NCBI GenBank assembly: GCA_029884455.1
Contig: JAOUHU010000032.1
Span: 1-33,383 of the forward strand
From: Gammaproteobacteria bacterium
GTDB lineage: Bacteria > Pseudomonadota > Gammaproteobacteria > Steroidobacterales > Woeseiaceae
DNA length: 33,383 nt
Direction: 5' to 3'
Shown: piece after piece, positions 9,158 to 16,768 of the stretch
How positions within the stretch are numbered: position 1 is the stretch's first letter
Layout of the letters: the number at the start of each line of letters is the position of its first letter
Notes under the pieces: generated by a model
What the model saw: only the letters and a program-made list of their open reading frames with translations
Databases searched by the model: none
Told to the model about the DNA's origin: nothing
Made by a program: the position numbers and the translations under genes

Positions 9158-10111
9158 CTAAACAATCCGGTTGCGATGTTCCCCTTGCAAAAACGCCGCC
9201 GCATTCGCGGCCAACTCGTTAATCGCGTTCTGCCGGGCCCGCCCGGTGCCCCAGGCGATGTGCGGCGTCAGGACCAGGTTGTCATCAGAGCAGTCGAGCA
9301 GCGGGTCGCCGGCCACCGGCGGCTCATTCGGCAGCACGTCGATGGCAGCACCGGACAAATGGCCGGATCGCAACGCTGCAACAAGCGCCTGCGACTCGAC
9401 CAGCGCGCCACGTGCGGTATTAACAAGAATGGCACCGGGACGCATGCGCGCAATGGTGTCGGCATTGAACAGTCCGCGCGTCGCCTCGGTCAGCGGGCAA
9501 TGCAGGGAAATAACATCGCAACGCCGCAGCAGCTCATCGAACGCCACGCGATTGGTGGCAGGATTTTCCGTTCCGGGCCGCGCCGCGACCAGCACCTGCA
9601 TTCCCAGTGCGGCGGCAGCCTTGGCGACGCCTTGGCCAAGCGCGCCGTAGCCGATGATGCCAATCGTCATGTCGGCCAGCTCGCGGATCGGATGATGCAG
9701 CATGCAGAAATTTGCCGCCCGCGCCCAGTCGCCGGCGCGAACCGACCGGTCGTAGCGAGCGAGGTTGTGCGTCAGCATCAGCAGCGAGCCGATGACATGC
9801 TCGACCACCGACTGCGTGCAGTAATCGCGAATATTGGCGACGGCGATACCCTGCTTGCCGGCTGTCGCAATATCGACGTTATCGGTACCGGTAGCAGTCA
9901 GGCCGATAAAGCGCAGTGCACTCGCAGCACGCAGCAGCTCGCCGCTCAGCCGCGTCTTGTTGGCAAATACAAACTCGACGCCGTCGATCCGCGCTGCGAT
10001 ATCGGTGGGGCCGGTTACATCGAAAAGCTCGAGCGTTGAGAAATGCCTCTGCAGTGGCGCAAGGTCGAGTCCGGGTCCCATGGTTGCATAGTCGAGAAAC
10101 ACGGCTTTCAT
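9158..10111 (-). CDS. D-2-hydroxyacid dehydrogenase, glycerate/hydroxypyruvate type
   Basis: 317-residue cytosolic NAD(P)-dependent oxidoreductase interconverting a 2-keto acid and its D-2-hydroxy acid. The nucleotide-binding motif GIIGYGALGQG (151-161) lies inside the two-domain fold. The catalytic Arg, Glu and His of the family are R234 (NTARGA), E263 (NEPP) and H284 (TPHIAW). The overall pattern (LTATGTDNVD, VANIRDYCTQSV) is closest to HprA/TtuD-like glycerate or hydroxypyruvate reductases. No signal peptide. The start codon is only 30 bp from the divergent nitroreductase gene, so the two share a very small control region. A second, GhrB-type enzyme of this superfamily is at 26775-27767. 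The exact substrate is uncertain. Confidence 0.9.
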   Translation of the reverse strand: MKAVFLDYATMGPGLDLAPLQRHFSTLELFDVTGPTDIAARIDGVEFVFANKTRLSGELLRAASALRFIGLTATGTDNVDIATAGKQGIAVANIRDYCTQSVVEHVIGSLLMLTHNLARYDRSVRAGDWARAANFCMLHHPIRELADMTIGIIGYGALGQGVAKAAAALGMQVLVAARPGTENPATNRVAFDELLRRCDVISLHCPLTEATRGLFNADTIARMRPGAILVNTARGALVESQALVAALRSGHLSGAAIDVLPNEPPVAGDPLLDCSDDNLVLTPHIAWGTGRARQNAINELAANAAAFLQGEHRNRIV

Positions 10112-10141
10112 TGATATTTTTCGCCCCCTGTCACACAGTGC

Positions 10142-10822
10142 ATGACCATGAATGACTATCCTACTATTGCCCTGCCGGGCTATGAAGAATATCCACAGGA
10201 CAAAATGCGCGAGCGTATCAAAGCGTTCTACGCGGACGTAAAGCGCCGCCGCACGGTGCGCGAGTTCTCAGACCGGCCGGTGCCGCGCGACATCATCGAG
10301 ACAGCACTCAAGGCGGCTGGCACTGCGCCGAGCGGCGCCAACCTGCAGCCCTGGCATTTCGTCGCCGTCAGCGGTGCGGAAACCAAGCGCCGGATTCGTG
10401 TTGCGGCTGAGGCTGAGGAGCGTGAGTTTTATGAGCACCGTGCCCCTCTCGATTGGCTGGCCGCGCTCGAGCCGCTGGGTACCGATCCGAACAAACCGTT
10501 TCTCGAAACGGCGCCCTGGCTGATCGCCGTGTTCCTGCAGAAATACGGCACGCTGCCCGACGGCCTCAAGGTCAAACATTACTACCCGACCGAATCCACC
10601 GGGCTTGCAACCGGGATCCTGATTACGGCGCTGCACCAGGCCGGTCTCGCTTGTCTCACGCACACGCCGAGCCCGATGAAGTTTCTCAACGAAATACTGG
10701 ACCGGCCCGCCAGCGAACGGCCGTTCCTGTTACTCGTGACGGGCTACCCGGCCGCCGCTGCGAGAGTGCCGGATATTCAACGCAAGCCGCTCAACGAGTT
10801 CGCGAGCTTTATCGACTTGTAG
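10142..10822 (+). CDS. Nitroreductase-family flavoprotein, iodotyrosine deiodinase (IYD)-like
   Basis: 226-residue FMN-dependent oxidoreductase. Family hallmarks are the [13 protein letters not shown] segment (35-47, FMN phosphate contacts), [12 protein letters not shown] (63-74) and the C-terminal TGYP segment. It carries the IYD substrate-lid residues: E93, Y97 and K118 are spaced +4 and +21, the same spacing as Glu157/Tyr161/Lys182 of human IYD. These residues bind the zwitterion of halotyrosine. This points to a dehalogenase-like enzyme rather than a generic nitroreductase; true substrate unproven. ATG at 10142 or the in-frame ATG at 10148 could be the start, and neither has a clear Shine-Dalgarno sequence. 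It diverges from the 2-hydroxyacid dehydrogenase gene across 30 bp. Confidence 0.88.
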   Translation: MTMNDYPTIALPGYEEYPQDKMRERIKAFYADVKRRRTVREFSDRPVPRDIIETALKAAGTAPSGANLQPWHFVAVSGAETKRRIRVAAEAEEREFYEHRAPLDWLAALEPLGTDPNKPFLETAPWLIAVFLQKYGTLPDGLKVKHYYPTESTGLATGILITALHQAGLACLTHTPSPMKFLNEILDRPASERPFLLLVTGYPAAAARVPDIQRKPLNEFASFIDL

Positions 10823-11563
10823 GAGGCCTCCCGGAAGCCGGGGTATAGATATATACCACAGAAGAAAACAGCCTCCACATCTGCCCACAAGCTGACGCAC
10901 GTATGTAGTGCGTGTCGGAATGTCATTGGTTAACTAAATTCGACGAAAATTTTTGCGCTTCGACGCGCGAGCGTCTAGGTGGTTGTCTGCCTTTCCTCAT
11001 TCCAGCCACTCAAGCGTCTGCTTTAGAGACTTGTCGACGGGCTGCAATCGGCTTCGGGAAGCAGCCATCACATTTAGCTGATTTTGGGCACATCAGACGA
11101 CCGTTTTGGGAAAAGCGGACATCGAGAGCCGCGCCATGTCCTCTTGCCGCCCCAAAGCTGCCGTTTATGGAATTTCGGCTAGACTATCTTCTATTGACCC
11201 TTAACGGACCCTTTTTGTGAGTAGCTGCCTTTCCGATAGCAGTCTTTCGAAGGGCCGCTTTCAATCCAACTTGGCTAGCGAATATCGGTCGGCGACGGCC
11301 ATCTATGCTGTCCGACCGGCTAATGGTGACCGGCATTTCTCGCCTGGACCGGATCTCGATATCCGGTTGCACCGACAAGATCGTCAGTCGTGACTCTTGC
11401 TAGTGACACGATCATTTAACCAACCCATTATGTGACGCAAGTCACACTCAGTCTCTACCGGGGTGCACACGTGTACTGCTCTCGGGCGCTCGAACTTGTT
11501 TAAATCATTATCGAAATTGGCGGAGCCGCGTTCGAATGCTCGCCCCCGACTGGAGTAGACATA
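10823..11563. other. 741-bp non-coding region upstream of the subtilase
   Basis: No convincing gene. Frames up to about 100 codons exist but lack ribosome sites and coding character. Several short perfect hairpins are present: GGTATA/TATACC at 10842-10857, ACGCAC/GTGCGT at 10895-10913, CGGTCGG/CCGACCG at 11286-11318 and ACCGGAT/ATCCGGT at 11348-11367. A CRP-like palindrome is at 11431-11446. Base composition looks less GC-rich than the flanking genes. The downstream start is preceded by GGAG 8 bp before the ATG. Confidence 0.6.
11431..11446. promoter_or_regulatory. CRP/Vfr-like binding site upstream of the subtilase gene
   Basis: TGTGACGCAAGTCACA matches the CRP consensus half-sites TGTGA and TCACA with exactly six bases between. 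Its centre is about 125 bp before the subtilase ATG, compatible with activation of a promoter near 11480-11510. No regulator gene is in the window. Confidence 0.6.
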
Positions 11564-14314
11564 ATGAGATTGAGAGCCCCACTCAAATTCGCACTCGCGG
11601 GCCTGATGCTCGCGCTTTCGTTCGGGTCGGACCTGGCGAACGACGTGGACGACGCATCGCTACAATCGTACATCTTGCAGGGTGAGCCCGTCGGAGAACT
11701 TGCAGCGGCTGTCAATGATGTCGGCGGAACCGTTACGCACCGGCTCAAGGTAATCAAGGCTGTCGGCGCGACGCTTTCGAATGATCAGAAAGTGGCGCTC
11801 GAGGAACGAGGGCTGCGCCTCACGTTGAATGGCACGGTCGAGTCGAGTTCGGTGACCGAGACCGGCGCTTACCGAGATGATTTCAATGCCAAGTCGTACA
11901 GTGAAAACTCGGGAACGGCTAACTTTGCGGGCCCGTGGGTCGAAAGCGGCGACGACAACAAGGCCGACAAAGGGCAGGTCCGCGTGGGCAGTGGACTGCT
12001 CGAGATGAAGGGCAGCGGTGTAAGCATCGCTCGGTCTATGGATCTCGAAAATGCCGGCAATGCCACACTGCAGGTCGGTTTCTTCAGAGACCTCGATAAC
12101 GGGGATTATGTATCTGTCGAGGCTTCCGCCGATGGCGCGAGCTTTATCGAATTGGATCGGCTTGCCGGCATGGCCAAGGACGGCTCGCTGCAGTCGCGAT
12201 CGTACGACATTTCTGTCTATGCGGGTCCCAATACGACGCTGCGATTCTCCGGCCACAGCAGCTCGAAGAAGAAAGTGAACATCGACTTTGTGGACATTTC
12301 CTTTGAACCGGCCGCTGCTCCCCCGCCGCCACCTGGGAGGGAACCCGACCCCGATCCGATCGTTACGGATACCGGTCTGCCGCCGGGCGTGTACTCGATC
12401 CGGGATCACCAGAGCCTGGGCGCGAGCTACGCGAGCAGCGACGGCGACCTCGACTGGCTCGGTCCGTGGGTTGAAGCTGGCGACGATCCCGACGGCTTGC
12501 CGACAGCAGGCGATGTCTATGTTAGTAATTACGGCCACATGTATCTGAAGAACAGTGACCGGAGTCTAACGCGACACGCCAACACGGCCGGGGCTTCGTG
12601 GGCGCAGCTCAGCTTTTATGCTTGGCGCCATCACTACTTCGGGGCCGACGAGAGCCACTACGTGGCCGTCGAGATCTCGAGCAACGGCGGCGCGACGTGG
12701 TCCGAGCTGGACCGCATTTCGGCGCCAGGTTACGACTCGACGTGGCAGTGGTACAACTACAACGTCACCCCGTACGCCTCGAGTGACATGGCGATCCGCT
12801 TCCGCTCATCAGCGAATCAAGGTGCCGATAACGTCATGAACCTCTCGACGCTCGAAATCAACTTCGAGGTCGATGCCGCCAGCGCGGACCAGGATACGAT
12901 CGTCGCACCGTCTACGCTCGTGGGCGCCGACTTGCTGCACGACGACGGTTACACGGGGCGCCACGTGACGGTCGCGGTTATCGACAGCGGCTACTGGGGC
13001 CACGCGGCAACGGATCGCAATGCGGCCGGCTATGATCGTGTGCGTGCCCAGTACGACGCCATCAACGATGTCGTTGTCAGGATGGGTAATATCCTGAGTA
13101 ATGGGCAGGTCTTCGGCGTGTCGTCTCCGGCCAATACCGAGGAGAGCGGTCACGGTATGCATGTGACCAGCGCGATTCTTAACCGGGAGAAGAACCAGAA
13201 CCTGAAGTTCGTGGGTATTGCGCCCGATGCAGAACTCGTCTCGGTCAAGGCGTTCGATGCCAACGGGCAGGCCACCTATCTCGACGTCATTCGCGGCATC
13301 GACTGGGTCGTTACGAATAAAGACGATCTCGGCATCCAGATTCTGAACCTGTCGCTTAGCGCCACGCCGAGATCGTTTTACTGGGACGATCCCCTCAACC
13401 AGGCCGTGATGGCGGCCTGGCAGGCAGGAATCGTCGTGGTGGCATCCGCAGGTAACTCGGGCCCTGATCCGCTGACGATTGGTGTCCCGGGTAACGTGCC
13501 GTATGTCATTACCGTGGGTGCCATGTCCGACAGCTACTCACCAGACGTCGACGACGATGACGTACTCGCCTCGTTCTCCGCGGCGGGACCGACGCATAAT
13601 GGTTTCGTCAAGCCGGATATCGTGGCACCGGGCGGGCACGTATGGTCCCTGATGCCCGACACCGCCCGACTGGTTGTGGAGCATCCCGAGTTCGCCAACC
13701 AGGCATACTATTTCACGATGTCTGGTACTTCGCAGTCTGCATCCATAGTCTCCGGCATCGTTGCCCTGATGCTGCAAAAGGATCCGTCGCTGACGCCCGA
13801 CGACGTCAAGTGCCGTCTGATCGATTCGGCAAGAACCGCGGTTGATGCGAACGGCAACCTCGCCTACAGCCCGCTTCAGCAGGGTGCCGGTATGGCGGAT
13901 GCCTATATGGCTGCCTACAGCACGGCCACCGGCTGCGCGAACCGGGGACTCGACATTGCCGAGGATCTGGCGGGAACCGCCCATTTCGGTGGCCCTGTCA
14001 GCCAGCGCGAAACTGGTGAGTTCTACTTGCGGAATCCGGATGGCCAGGAAGTCCCGTTGTGGAACGGCGCTTATACGAAGGGCGACGGGTACCTTTGGAC
14101 AAACGGCTACCTGTGGACGAACGGCTACTTGTGGACGAACGACTACTTGTGGAACGACGGATACTTGTGGACCAACGGTTATCTGTGGACAAATGGTTAT
14201 CTCTGGACCGATGGCTACCTGTGGACGAACGGCTACTTGTGGACGAATGGCTACCTCTGGACCAATACGCTGACCGAGCCGGCCAGCATCAACACCTGGG
14301 TTGATCAGGAATAG
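11564..14314 (+). CDS. Secreted S8 (subtilisin-like) serine protease with YLWTNG hexapeptide tail
   Basis: 916-residue exported protease. Order of parts: basic signal peptide (1 to about 25); I9-like propeptide (about 33-93, SYILQGEP then THRLKVIKAVGATLS); two related beta-sandwich modules (about 103-248 and 278-437, each with a GPWVE(S/A)GDD motif and an SxDG/SNGG turn), joined by a proline-rich linker (252-265); S8 catalytic domain (about 450-790); short spacer; ten hexapeptides at 843-902. Catalytic triad D474 (AVIDSGYW), H530 (SGHGMHV) and S723 (SGTSQSA), with oxyanion Asn N631. SGTSQSA departs from the usual GTSMAS. GGAG precedes the ATG by 8 bp. A CRP-like site lies upstream and a terminator-like hairpin downstream. 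Substrate and cell-surface fate are unknown. Confidence 0.93.
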   Translation: MRLRAPLKFALAGLMLALSFGSDLANDVDDASLQSYILQGEPVGELAAAVNDVGGTVTHRLKVIKAVGATLSNDQKVALEERGLRLTLNGTVESSSVTETGAYRDDFNAKSYSENSGTANFAGPWVESGDDNKADKGQVRVGSGLLEMKGSGVSIARSMDLENAGNATLQVGFFRDLDNGDYVSVEASADGASFIELDRLAGMAKDGSLQSRSYDISVYAGPNTTLRFSGHSSSKKKVNIDFVDISFEPAAAPPPPPGREPDPDPIVTDTGLPPGVYSIRDHQSLGASYASSDGDLDWLGPWVEAGDDPDGLPTAGDVYVSNYGHMYLKNSDRSLTRHANTAGASWAQLSFYAWRHHYFGADESHYVAVEISSNGGATWSELDRISAPGYDSTWQWYNYNVTPYASSDMAIRFRSSANQGADNVMNLSTLEINFEVDAASADQDTIVAPSTLVGADLLHDDGYTGRHVTVAVIDSGYWGHAATDRNAAGYDRVRAQYDAINDVVVRMGNILSNGQVFGVSSPANTEESGHGMHVTSAILNREKNQNLKFVGIAPDAELVSVKAFDANGQATYLDVIRGIDWVVTNKDDLGIQILNLSLSATPRSFYWDDPLNQAVMAAWQAGIVVVASAGNSGPDPLTIGVPGNVPYVITVGAMSDSYSPDVDDDDVLASFSAAGPTHNGFVKPDIVAPGGHVWSLMPDTARLVVEHPEFANQAYYFTMSGTSQSASIVSGIVALMLQKDPSLTPDDVKCRLIDSARTAVDANGNLAYSPLQQGAGMADAYMAAYSTATGCANRGLDIAEDLAGTAHFGGPVSQRETGEFYLRNPDGQEVPLWNGAYTKGDGYLWTNGYLWTNGYLWTNDYLWNDGYLWTNGYLWTNGYLWTDGYLWTNGYLWTNGYLWTNTLTEPASINTWVDQE
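14090..14269 (+). repeat. Ten in-frame 18-bp units encoding YLWTNG-type hexapeptides
   Basis: Ten consecutive hexapeptides: YLWTNG six times, then single variants YLWTND, YLWNDG, YLWTDG and a final YLWTNT. Y, L and W never change. Codons vary freely between units (TAC/TAT, CTG/TTG/CTT/CTC, ACG/ACA/ACC, AAC/AAT, GGC/GGT/GGG), so the protein sequence rather than the DNA repeat is being conserved. Confidence 0.97.
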
Positions 14315-14582
14315 ACGAAGAGCAATGCTGTAACCAATAACGTCGTATGCACTTCAAAGCAGACCCCGCCCCCGTGGCGGGGTCTCCATTCCCGCCGGTA
14401 TCGAACCAAGTAACCCATCCTGAGGAGTCCGGAAGGCGCCCTCAATTTGGAGATTGATAATCCCCAAGACCGGACGCTCGAATGTCTGGCTTTCAGCAGA
14501 ATTTGGAATTCTTGGCGGCCCATAATGGCCGTCTCCAGCCCCTCGCTGGGTGATAGGCTCAGGGGCCGGTGATGACCCTATG
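14315..14582. other. Non-coding spacer between the subtilase and the insertion sequence
   Basis: Apart from the hairpin at 14361-14385, no gene is seen here. Open frames on either strand lack start signals and coding character. The last bases (CCCTATG, ending at 14582) are the left flank of the insertion sequence. Confidence 0.5.
14361..14385 (+). terminator. Terminator-like hairpin after the subtilase gene
   Basis: Perfect 10-bp stem AGACCCCGCC (14361-14370) and GGCGGGGTCT (14376-14385) with a 5-nt loop, 47 bp after the stop codon. Very stable, but no T-run follows (CCATTCCC), so it may stop transcription weakly or protect the mRNA 3' end. Confidence 0.6.
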
Positions 14583-14596
14583 TATGGACTCCCCCA
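14583..14596 (+). repeat. Left inverted repeat of the IS1111-group element
   Basis: TATGGACTCCCCCA, the exact reverse complement of 15889-15902. It lies 51 bp upstream of the transposase start. Confidence 0.9.
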
Positions 14597-14647
14597 ACCC
14601 AGTTGCCTAGGTTGGAGGTCGACCAAAACCCAAAAGGGAGCCCATAC

Positions 14648-15688
14648 ATGAACTATTCAACAACAGTCGGGGTCGACCTGGCAAAGAACGTCATCCAGAT
14701 CTCGGTCGTGTCTGGCCGAGGGAAAGAGCTTTCCAACCGCTCGCTCACGCGTAAGAAGTTCGCGGAGTTCCTCGGCAAGCAGCAGCCAGCACTCGTAGCC
14801 TTTGAGTCGTGCGCGACAGCGCACTACTGGGCGCGTGCTGCGAAGCGGCACGGGCACGAAGCAAGGATCATCCCAGCCAAGGCCGTGGCGCCGTTCCGGC
14901 AGGGTCACAAGACCGACAGCAACGACGCACTCGCCGTTGCCGAGGCCGCGCGCCGGCCGAACATCAAGGAAGCGCCGATCAAGACGGTGGAGCAACAGGG
15001 CCTACAAGCGATGTTGCGCGCACGAGATCGCCTGATCCAGGAGTGCATCGCGCAGTCGAACCACATGCGTGGCATCTTGCTCGAGTTCGGCATCGCGATC
15101 CCGCAGGGCTTTGCAGCGCTGCTGCGCACACTGCCCGAAGTGCTCGAGGACGGCGACAATGAGGTGCCGGACTTCTACCGGCCAACGCTGCACCGCATGT
15201 ATCAGCGCATGCTCGAACTTCGAGAAGATATCGGCGCGATGACCAGGGAAGTCAGAGAACTAGTGAAGAACCATGCGGTGTGCAGCCGGCTCACCGCTAT
15301 CGAGGGCATCGGCCCGATCGGTGCGATGTCGCTCTATTCCACGCTGGGCTCCGGAGCCGCGTTCAGCAAGGGACGCGAGGCCTCGGCCTACGTTGGTCTC
15401 ACGCCGAGGCAATACAGCAGCGGTGGTAAAGCCAACATCGTGGGCTTGAGCAAGTACGTGGGCAATCGCAAACTGCGTTCCGTCCTGATCCAGGGTGCGC
15501 TAGCCTACGTGTATCGCATGAAGGAGCCGCGGACATCGAAGGACCGCTGGTTGAAAGAACTGATTGAGCGAGCGGGGCCGCGCCGAGCGGCGGTCGCGCT
15601 GGCCAACAAGAATGTACGAACGGCCTGGGCGCTAATCGCTCAGGGAACTGATTACCAACGTCGACCGCAACTGGAGATGGCTGCCTAG
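14648..15688 (+). CDS. IS110-family (IS1111 group) DEDD transposase/recombinase
   Basis: 346-residue transposase. N-terminal RuvC-like DEDD domain: D10 (GVDLAKN), E53 (FESCA), D90 and D93 (KTDSNDA). C-terminal Transposase_20-like domain with the hairpin motif IEGIGPIGA (218-226) and GLTPRQYSSGGK (250-261). S258 aligns with the catalytic serine of IS621-type enzymes. IS1111-group features include RGILLEFGI, the SSGGK run and VALANKNVRTAWAL. It is intact. The start at 14648 has GGGAG 8 bp before the ATG; an upstream in-frame ATG at 14603 has no such signal and was not chosen. It acts with a guide RNA encoded in the same element, expected in the segment after its stop codon. Confidence 0.95.
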   Translation: MNYSTTVGVDLAKNVIQISVVSGRGKELSNRSLTRKKFAEFLGKQQPALVAFESCATAHYWARAAKRHGHEARIIPAKAVAPFRQGHKTDSNDALAVAEAARRPNIKEAPIKTVEQQGLQAMLRARDRLIQECIAQSNHMRGILLEFGIAIPQGFAALLRTLPEVLEDGDNEVPDFYRPTLHRMYQRMLELREDIGAMTREVRELVKNHAVCSRLTAIEGIGPIGAMSLYSTLGSGAAFSKGREASAYVGLTPRQYSSGGKANIVGLSKYVGNRKLRSVLIQGALAYVYRMKEPRTSKDRWLKELIERAGPRRAAVALANKNVRTAWALIAQGTDYQRRPQLEMAA

Positions 15689-15888
15689 AACGTCCTGCAA
15701 ACAGAAACCACGTATCAGATAAAGATATCTGCTCCGGCGAAACCTACACCGCAATGAGGCCCTAGAGCCCACTGACCCAAAGAGGAACCGGAGTGCGCAT
15801 ACATAGAGGGCCAGGAGATAGCGTCTCCACACAAAGGCCGAATATACAAACGCGTCTTATTTCTGATCGAAAAATCTGTCTGCTAGAC
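15689..15888 (+). ncRNA. Candidate seekRNA/bridge RNA segment of the IS1111-group element
   Basis: 200 nt without coding capacity between the transposase stop and the right inverted repeat, where IS1111-group guide RNAs are encoded. Foldable elements: hairpin CAGATA/TATCTG (15716-15731); a long-range stem CTCCGG (15732-15737) with CCGGAG (15788-15793) enclosing a 50-nt loop; and hairpin GGAGA/TCTCC (15814-15828). A stem carrying a large internal loop is the expected guide-RNA layout. The exact RNA ends cannot be set from sequence. Confidence 0.5.
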
Positions 15889-15902
15889 TGGGGGAGTCCA
15901 TA
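15889..15902 (-). repeat. Right inverted repeat of the IS1111-group element
   Basis: TGGGGGAGTCCATA, the exact reverse complement of 14583-14596. Confidence 0.9.
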
Positions 15903-15949
15903 TACGTTGCGGACTATCAATCGTTCCCAGCAGATGGACTAAGTCGAAA

Positions 15950-16483
15950 TTATTCGTCGCCACCATAAGCAGGCCATAGGTAAAAAGTCACAAATGTTCC
16001 GATTTCAGTTGCCTGATGATGCTCGGCCACGAGAGAACCATCGGAAGCCTTGCTGAAGCCAATTCTGTTTCTCCACGTAGTCAGCCCTACCGGGCGCGGA
16101 AACCAGATCTTGCCTTCGTCGCATCGATAATCCTCTTCATTAAGTTTAAATGTCGGTGACTTCGGTCCGCCCTCCGCATAGAGACCGTCTGCACCAATTG
16201 CACTGACAACAACGGTAGTCGAAGTTGGCTGAGTCACCTTCATCGCGCTAGGGCTGAGAGAATCTGCGCGCAGGAGTTCCTGCGACAAGCGAGGATCGGG
16301 AATAGTCTCCCTGCCCTTGAACGTGGAGCGGTATTCGCTGGTGCGACCAAGCTCTTCGTAAACCCCGGAAATGTCGGGACAGCCGCTGGTAACTGGATCC
16401 AAGGTGGGCCAATCTTCCGGATACTCGAAAGTAATCGAGCACCCCGCCACCAAGAATCCGAAAATTGCGAACAAGTTGCGCAT
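15950..16483 (-). CDS. Predicted lipoprotein of unknown function
   Basis: 177-residue protein with a clean lipoprotein signal: MRNLF, a hydrophobic core, then lipobox VAGC with C15 as the lipidated cysteine. The start at 16483 is preferred over an upstream in-frame ATG (16510) because it begins a canonical signal peptide and GAGAGGG precedes it. The mature part has CPDISGVYE (a pattern common in uncharacterised proteobacterial lipoproteins), a basic and acidic middle, and a C-terminal GTFVTFYLWP strand. Only two other cysteines are seen. No catalytic motif is recognised. It ends 47 bp from the insertion sequence and has no operon partner. Function cannot be inferred. Confidence 0.7.
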   Translation of the reverse strand: MRNLFAIFGFLVAGCSITFEYPEDWPTLDPVTSGCPDISGVYEELGRTSEYRSTFKGRETIPDPRLSQELLRADSLSPSAMKVTQPTSTTVVVSAIGADGLYAEGGPKSPTFKLNEEDYRCDEGKIWFPRPVGLTTWRNRIGFSKASDGSLVAEHHQATEIGTFVTFYLWPAYGGDE

Positions 16484-16768
16484 CTCGCACCCTCTCGCCC
16501 ATCTCGCCACTACGTCAAGAGTATTCAGAAAAAGACGAGGAGGGTCAATTCAAGCTGTTCTTATTTGATATGCAAGTATCAACGCGGACAGGTCATTGTC
16601 GGCTAATGGCCGTTCTGAGTCGGACGCCAGGAATGTAAACGAACGACCACTACGCAGCGCATAGCCGCCGGTCGCTTGAACTGAGGTAAAATGTCGGTCA
16701 CTGACCCAAAGAAGTCTCGACGGCTGCGGTAATTGTGGTCATTGCTTGATCCTCAAAAGGAGTTACTC

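Larger units (their letters stand above)
14583..15902 (+). mobile_element. IS110-family insertion sequence, IS1111 group (apparently complete)
   Basis: A single DEDD transposase gene flanked by perfect 14-bp inverted repeats. About 200 bp of non-coding DNA lies between the gene and the right repeat. Inverted repeats near the ends, with the long non-coding segment downstream of the gene, are typical of the IS1111 group within IS110. No target duplication is evident, as expected for this family. True ends probably lie a few bases outside the repeats. The element sits between the subtilase and an orphan lipoprotein gene and disrupts no recognisable gene. Confidence 0.88.

Noticed and set aside
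9176..10039. Plus-strand open frame of 287 codons
   Set aside because: Antisense to the D-2-hydroxyacid dehydrogenase with intact catalytic residues; no domain seen in the plus-strand product.
10912..11220. 102-codon frame in the gap before the subtilase
   Set aside because: No ribosome site, no recognisable motif, irregular composition; treated as non-coding.
14090..14269. CRISPR or DNA-level satellite explanation for the repeats
   Set aside because: Units are contiguous without spacers, in frame, and vary synonymously, so the repeat is a protein feature.
15770..16712. 14-mer CACTGACCCAAAGA present at 15770-15783 and 16699-16712
   Set aside because: About one such exact pair is expected by chance in a window of this size, and the flanking bases do not align, so it is not evidence of a repeat.
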